From Polydactylus sextarius (Eukaryota; Chordata; Actinopteri; Polynemidae): 64,000 bases of DNA. The notes below the pieces were generated by a model that was not told the origin of the DNA, searched no databases, and saw only the letters and a list, made by a program, of their open reading frames with translations. A program made the translations under genes and the position numbers. Each line of letters opens with the position of its first letter. Position 1 is the first letter of the stretch. Below, one piece after another: positions 53,301 through 59,300 of this stretch. The stretch covers positions 9,150,501 through 9,214,500 of the forward strand of contig CM028926.1 in NCBI GenBank assembly GCA_016801845.1. Direction: 5' to 3'.

Positions 53301-56300
53301 TTTGTTTGCTTTATCTAATCTTAACCTAAAGCCACAAGTTCATAGTAACAAATTGAAATACTCCACATGTGCTACAGTGAAAGTGTTGGTAAAAAAACAA
53401 ATCATAAAACTGTTCTGCAAACTTACTTTCAGTTTGGTTACAAATCCAGGACAGGAAAGATAGAGTCCTACCGTCATAATTTACATCCATATCATCTATA
53501 ATATTGCTTATTATTCTGGGGCCAAAAGTCTGAACCTGATGACAGAGAAGAATTGCTCCTTTGTATCTGAACTAGTTAAAGCAATTGACAAGCGTCTCAA
53601 TGCATTAAAAAGTGCACTGCCAACATGAAAAGAGAAGAAAAAGTTCGCTCCACGCTGAGTGATAAATACCCACCATTTGTTATGCTGAAAGAGAGAGGGA
53701 AGGCTCTGCATCCAAATGTGTGCTGCAGGGCACCTCTCTTTGTTTCTGTGGTAAAGTCTCCGAAGGAACGCATTTTAAAGAAATGCACACTGAATGTGAA
53801 ACTATTACATACTGATGGTGTTGAATATAGTATAGGTACAATACAACACTCACACAAACATATCACTTTATATGCTCAACAGCCATGGAAATAAAATGAA
53901 TCCATCTGTTTCTTATACAGATTATGGACAGAGCAGGACTGAGTCTAGACATTCACACCTACACGACATTGAGTCACCAGTTAACCCGACCTGCATGACG
54001 GAGACGTGGGAGAAACCGTGAGAACTTGGCAAACACGGGAAGAACATACGAACTCTGTACACAAAAGCTCTGGTTAAAGTTCAGCGGTTGGTTTAAATGA
54101 ATAGAGAACAGATTTAGTTATGGGATGAAATGACTCAGGAGGCAGCAGCGACTGAACTCTCATGTGAAGTTAAGAATATTTAAGAAAAACACTGAATTAA
54201 ACACTTATTTAGCCTGTACTGTATATTTCCTAGATGATATCACTTATATTTATCACACATGGGACATATATGGATGGAAAACCTCTGTGTATCTTATATG
54301 TCAAGTGCAACAAATGCGTCTTAAACCATTTACCTTAAACATGATGATGATGATGACAGTTTTACAAAGACTCATTCATTCTCCCACTTGGACATTTCTC
54401 ACTGGTTCTTCATATTTCACCTCGACAGTTGGCGACATGTGGGATTTGTTGCTGACTCAGCTTTACAACTGACATGGTCATATTTATTTATTCATCGTGA
54501 CATTTCGGGGCTGTCGTTCCAAACCTTAAATCCTCAGAAAATATGTTGCTGTACTGCGTTGCCAAGCGACAATATACTACTGCTAAAAAGAAGTAGACGA
54601 TAATGAGGTGATGAGTTTATGTGTGATTATAAGTTGTTAGTTTTGTCTGTCGTGTGGTCATGTGACCCGTCAGTTACAGTGTGTCGATGAAACCGACCAT
54701 GAGCCCAAACATTCCCTCTGTTTATACTTTAATAAGCAACTTAATTAAAAATTGACCTCACCGTGAAAAGAAGCAGTGGTTATATTTAAAGGTACATCAC
54801 CTTTAATAAGTCCGAATTATTTGGAGCATCTAAAAGCACTACAGGTGTGCTCATGTTGGTAGATAATTGTTGGAAAAGGAAGATACCGATGTCTAATGTG
54901 AAGCCATTCTTTCTTGTTTCTAGTAAACAGCAAAATATAAAAGCTACAAATCCTAAATTAATTAAACTACACCAGAGCTTTGCTTTAAGAACGACAAATC
55001 GAGCAACTATTTTTCAGAAACAAGCAATTAGTATGTAAAAAAAAAAACACGAAATGCAAAAGACAGAAGGTCCAGTGGAAAACACCACACTGACTCCTTT
55101 GAACAACAGAGACAAAATAACGCAGATAGATTCTCTTGCATATTGCCACTGTAAATCTGATGAATAATACAGTGTCAAGCAAATGCACAGTATTTATGCA
55201 AAACCAAAAATAGCTGCCCATGTCTCAGCTTGAAGCTTAGACTAATAAATGAGTGCCTACATGTTACATTGCTCATTTTGTGTCAAGTTCAATTTTTCAG
55301 AGAAAGCTTGAGCTTAATTTTTAAACTTTTTTTTTTACTTCTTACATATTGATTTGACACTGGATTAGAACAGAAAAGAAAAAGAAGACAGAGACAATTG
55401 AGCTGAGAGGACGGATGAGGAAACATGTTGAGATGCAGCTTCTGTCCCTCACAAACTAACTAACAGCACAAGTGTCTGTTCTTTACCATCTGGACATTTC
55501 ATTCAGCCAATGCAGACTGGCTTACATTTCCTTTAGGACTGCTCTTCCTTCCTTCCTGATTTGCGTTGCTATATAATTGTTTGTTGTCTTTCAGCGGACA
55601 GGGCTCGTTTTTTTTTTCTATCTAACAATCTGTTTCCTATGTAATTCCAGTAACAACACATGAGCTCTACTTTATAGGAACAGCTCAGTGACTGAGAACA
55701 GTAAACTCCCTGCAGACATGCCAATAAGGCTATTATGGTCATTGCTCCTGAGGAAAACGTCGACAAAACCAACAGTGCATTTTCTTGTGAACACAGTGCC
55801 CCCGGTCTCACCGTGTGTGCTGCCTTAGGCTCTGATGATGTTTTGGAGGTTGGCCAGGGGATTACTGGGGGAGGAAATGTGCTTTTTGCTCTCATTTACC
55901 ATTGAGACATGGCATTTGAGGGCATATGTCCTGTTAGCGCTACAAGCCAACAGTATCAGATAGAGCCAGTAGGAACTAAACTCAGCGACAAGAACTGTAC
56001 TATAAACGGTGCGGAGTTTATTTAGCTCCAGAACCAAACAGGTTTACACTGACTCACTGTGGCAAAGACGTCAAAGCTGCTTATTTACCGTGAGAGTGAG
56101 TGTTTTTCACCCCTTACTGTAGGTCTGACGGGTGAAAATGTACATTTGAACATTTTGTCAACACAGACACATGAAGCTACAAGCTACTTTATACAATACT
56201 ACAGAATATATCAGACTTTCTGTGAGCTGCCTTGTAAAAGATGCTGAATGAAGAAATAAAAAGTCTACTCACAAGCAAACTGTAACACGGCATCTCGACT

Positions 56301-59300
56301 CAGGATCGTCCCAAAGCTGTTCTCTGCTTTACACTGGTATTTCCCATAGTCCGTGATCTCACTTGCATTGTTAATAATTAAGTTTCCATCAATGAAGCTG
56401 TAGCGGTAATCTGACTCTGCGTCCACTCTGGTCCCGTTGATGTACCAACTGAAAAACATCACAAACAGGAGAAGAGCATTTAATGTATTTGTGGTGAACG
56501 AGAAGCTAATGATCTGTGAAAATAGGGCTGTAATTAGGAGACGAAAAATACATATGCGACACCTGTATGTGGGCGGTGGATTCCCTCGTGCTTCACAGTG
56601 CAGCATCACTTTCTTTTCATTAGAATCCAAAGGAAAAATAACATCGTCTGGCTCGTGAACAAACGCAGGCCCAAACTCTTCGCTTTCTGTGAGATAAAAA
56701 CAAAACCGATTGCTGTTATCACAACAGTTACACCATAGAGTTTTATAATTAAGTTGAATTTTCCATTACTTCACAGTTTGGTTAGTGCAGGTACATATTT
56801 CACACTAGCATCTTTTATGAGAAAGAAAATGAAGATGTAGAGCTTCACACTGTGATGGAATTAAAAACAGACTGTAACAATAACTGCTATGACATTCTGC
56901 AGCAGACAGCAGATTTCTCCGACAGATGATAACACAATTGTGACATATTGTGTATATAACCGACGCAGTTTTTCGTCTCTCAGACTCGGCATTCGAGTAG
57001 TCCTCAAAACAACAGTCAAAATTTGTAAAAAATGAGAAAATCTGTTGGCTTTTTTCACCGTTGTCTCTCTAATAGAGATATGGAAATGTCATAAGATCAA
57101 AGTGACCTCTCTGGATATGATCAACACACTAAACGCATCACAACTTTAAGCTTTCATCAAATTACTGTCTTTTCTTTTGGGGTCATTTCTGCTCGATCTA
57201 AAAACTTAAATACAACTGCACCAATAAGTCTGGATCATTACATGTCTGCAGTATTTAACTTAAGCACATGCAGTACTGTGTAAAGTATTTAAGAACACAT
57301 AAAACGCACTAATGATTCTGGATTCAGACTCTAGACACAACCAGATTTATTGCCCCGGCAGAGCTTCAGTGACCAACAACCACAAGGGGTAAAACTGTTG
57401 GCCGAGTCACTGTTTCACACTCAGATCACTGATGGACATGTCTAGTCTGACACAAGCTGTTGGCAGATCCAGATGTGACAGGAGTCTCCACATCAGCTGC
57501 TGATCTCCCCTTGGTCAAAATGGGAAAAGCTAATAGACGTAGGATGATATCCAAAGACCCGATGAGGCAAACTAGAGCAGAATTCCCTCCTCGGTGAACA
57601 ATAAAGACAGTCACCAGAGACTTAAATCATGCTTTGGGTGGTCCCGACTCATAAAGCTTTGCCAATATGCTTGTCACTGCATCATCTCTTTTGAATGAGC
57701 CAAAGTGAAGTCAGCAGCTGATCCCGAGACCCCTGTCACATCTGGACCTGCCAAGAGTTTCTGGCAGACTAGACATGTCTATCAGTGATCTGAGTGTGGA
57801 ACAATGACTTTGTTATCAGTTTATTCCTTGTGGTTGTTGGTCACTGAAGCTCTGCTGGGGCAATAAATCTGGTTGTGTCTAGAGTCTGAATCCAGAATCA
57901 TTAGTACATTTTATTTATTCTTAAATACTTTGTACATATTTCCTGTATTTTCTTATTATAGCTGCATAAAAAAATGAGATATAATTATGTATGGTCTTTA
58001 CAGCACTGCTAAAAATGTTACAAAAACACAATCTTTCCTGTTTGTGTCAGTCCAACCAGATTGTTTGCTACGCTCGTAATAGTCTGAGACAGGCCTTGTT
58101 TTTATATAACAAGCCCTGTAAGCTGAATTACAAGAAATAAAATTAGCCTATGGTAAAACAAAAACAAAAAACAAAAGGCCCCATCTGGGATTCAGACACC
58201 GAGGAAGAAATACTTAATGTAAGTATCATCTCAGAAATGGCATCACATGCCAACACAAAGAAATGTAATAAAACAGAGGAAATATTGCATGTGCATGACT
58301 CCAGACCTCGTTTTAAATGTATGAAATGTCTGTTTGTGGTTATTTTTTATTTTTGTGGTTAATTGCACAAACTCTCTGATTTGAAACAGTCAATACTGAA
58401 CACGTATCAATATAAAACTTATATTGCTGTTCACATTATGACACAGTGTGAGCACCAGTATAGTAGATTTACATAGTGTTTGGGTGTGTCTTTAGAAATT
58501 GTTATGTCTTGAAATAAGAGCGATTATGACGTTTTAAAGAAGATTAATCATAAACTCTCAGATGAATTTACACATCACTTCAATCAACATGTTAAAACAT
58601 CATCAGAAATGTAAAATTAGGACTGAAAGATGATTCATAATATTGTTAGACCAGAAAAAAACAACATCTGTTGACCTCAGTTGCACGATTAAATATCAAT
58701 AAAATAGATTAAAGATGACCCACAGACAGACATAATTACATAATGTTGAAATTAACATGTCTAAAATGCTATTTAATAACCATGTCTACTCGAAGATGCT
58801 CCTGTTGGTGAATTTGAACTTTCCGTGACATAAAGGCGCCCGCCTATCGACACGCTCCCAAGTCTAGTGTTTTGTGTTCGACTGTTTCAACAATTCTGCT
58901 GCAATTCTCTTCTGTTCTTTCTGCTTTGATCCAAGCTTCTGTTAACACAGAAGCGATGCACTTATTGTAGAAGGTTTCTTAGGTATAATACATCTCAGAG
59001 CTGAAGACAAACAGATGAATCTCGTGTTCTTCAGATGAACTGTTTCCCTGTGAGATAATGATTTTTTTGCAAAGAAAGGAAACCCAGTAAACACATGCTC
59101 TTTGTGTTTACACGCGGCACCGCAGCAGCACAGACGCTGCGTTTCTTACAGCGCACTATAGATATTCATAGGAGTGTGATGAGCGTTTAAATTTGGCTGA
59201 CAATACGTTTCATCTGGAACATAAATAATACACTTTTCACTATTTAGGAAGGACCCGGTGACAGAACAGAGTCATAGATTTTTTTTTTTTCCTCGGCGTA

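Larger units (their letters stand above)
49841..56272 (-). other. cntn5: cntn5 intron between Ig1 and Ig2 (largest complete intron, 6.4 kb)
   Basis: Phase 1. It contains a GT-rich tract (51957-51987), an (AG)n tract near 52852-52866 and an (ATG)n tract (54341-54356). No transposon, RNA gene or coding region recognised; the stop-free frames have no family resemblance. Confidence 0.65.

Noticed and set aside
58840..58900. tRNA-like appearance (GCCCGCC, then GTGTTCGACTG)
   Set aside because: No credible box A at the right spacing and no cloverleaf pairing found.
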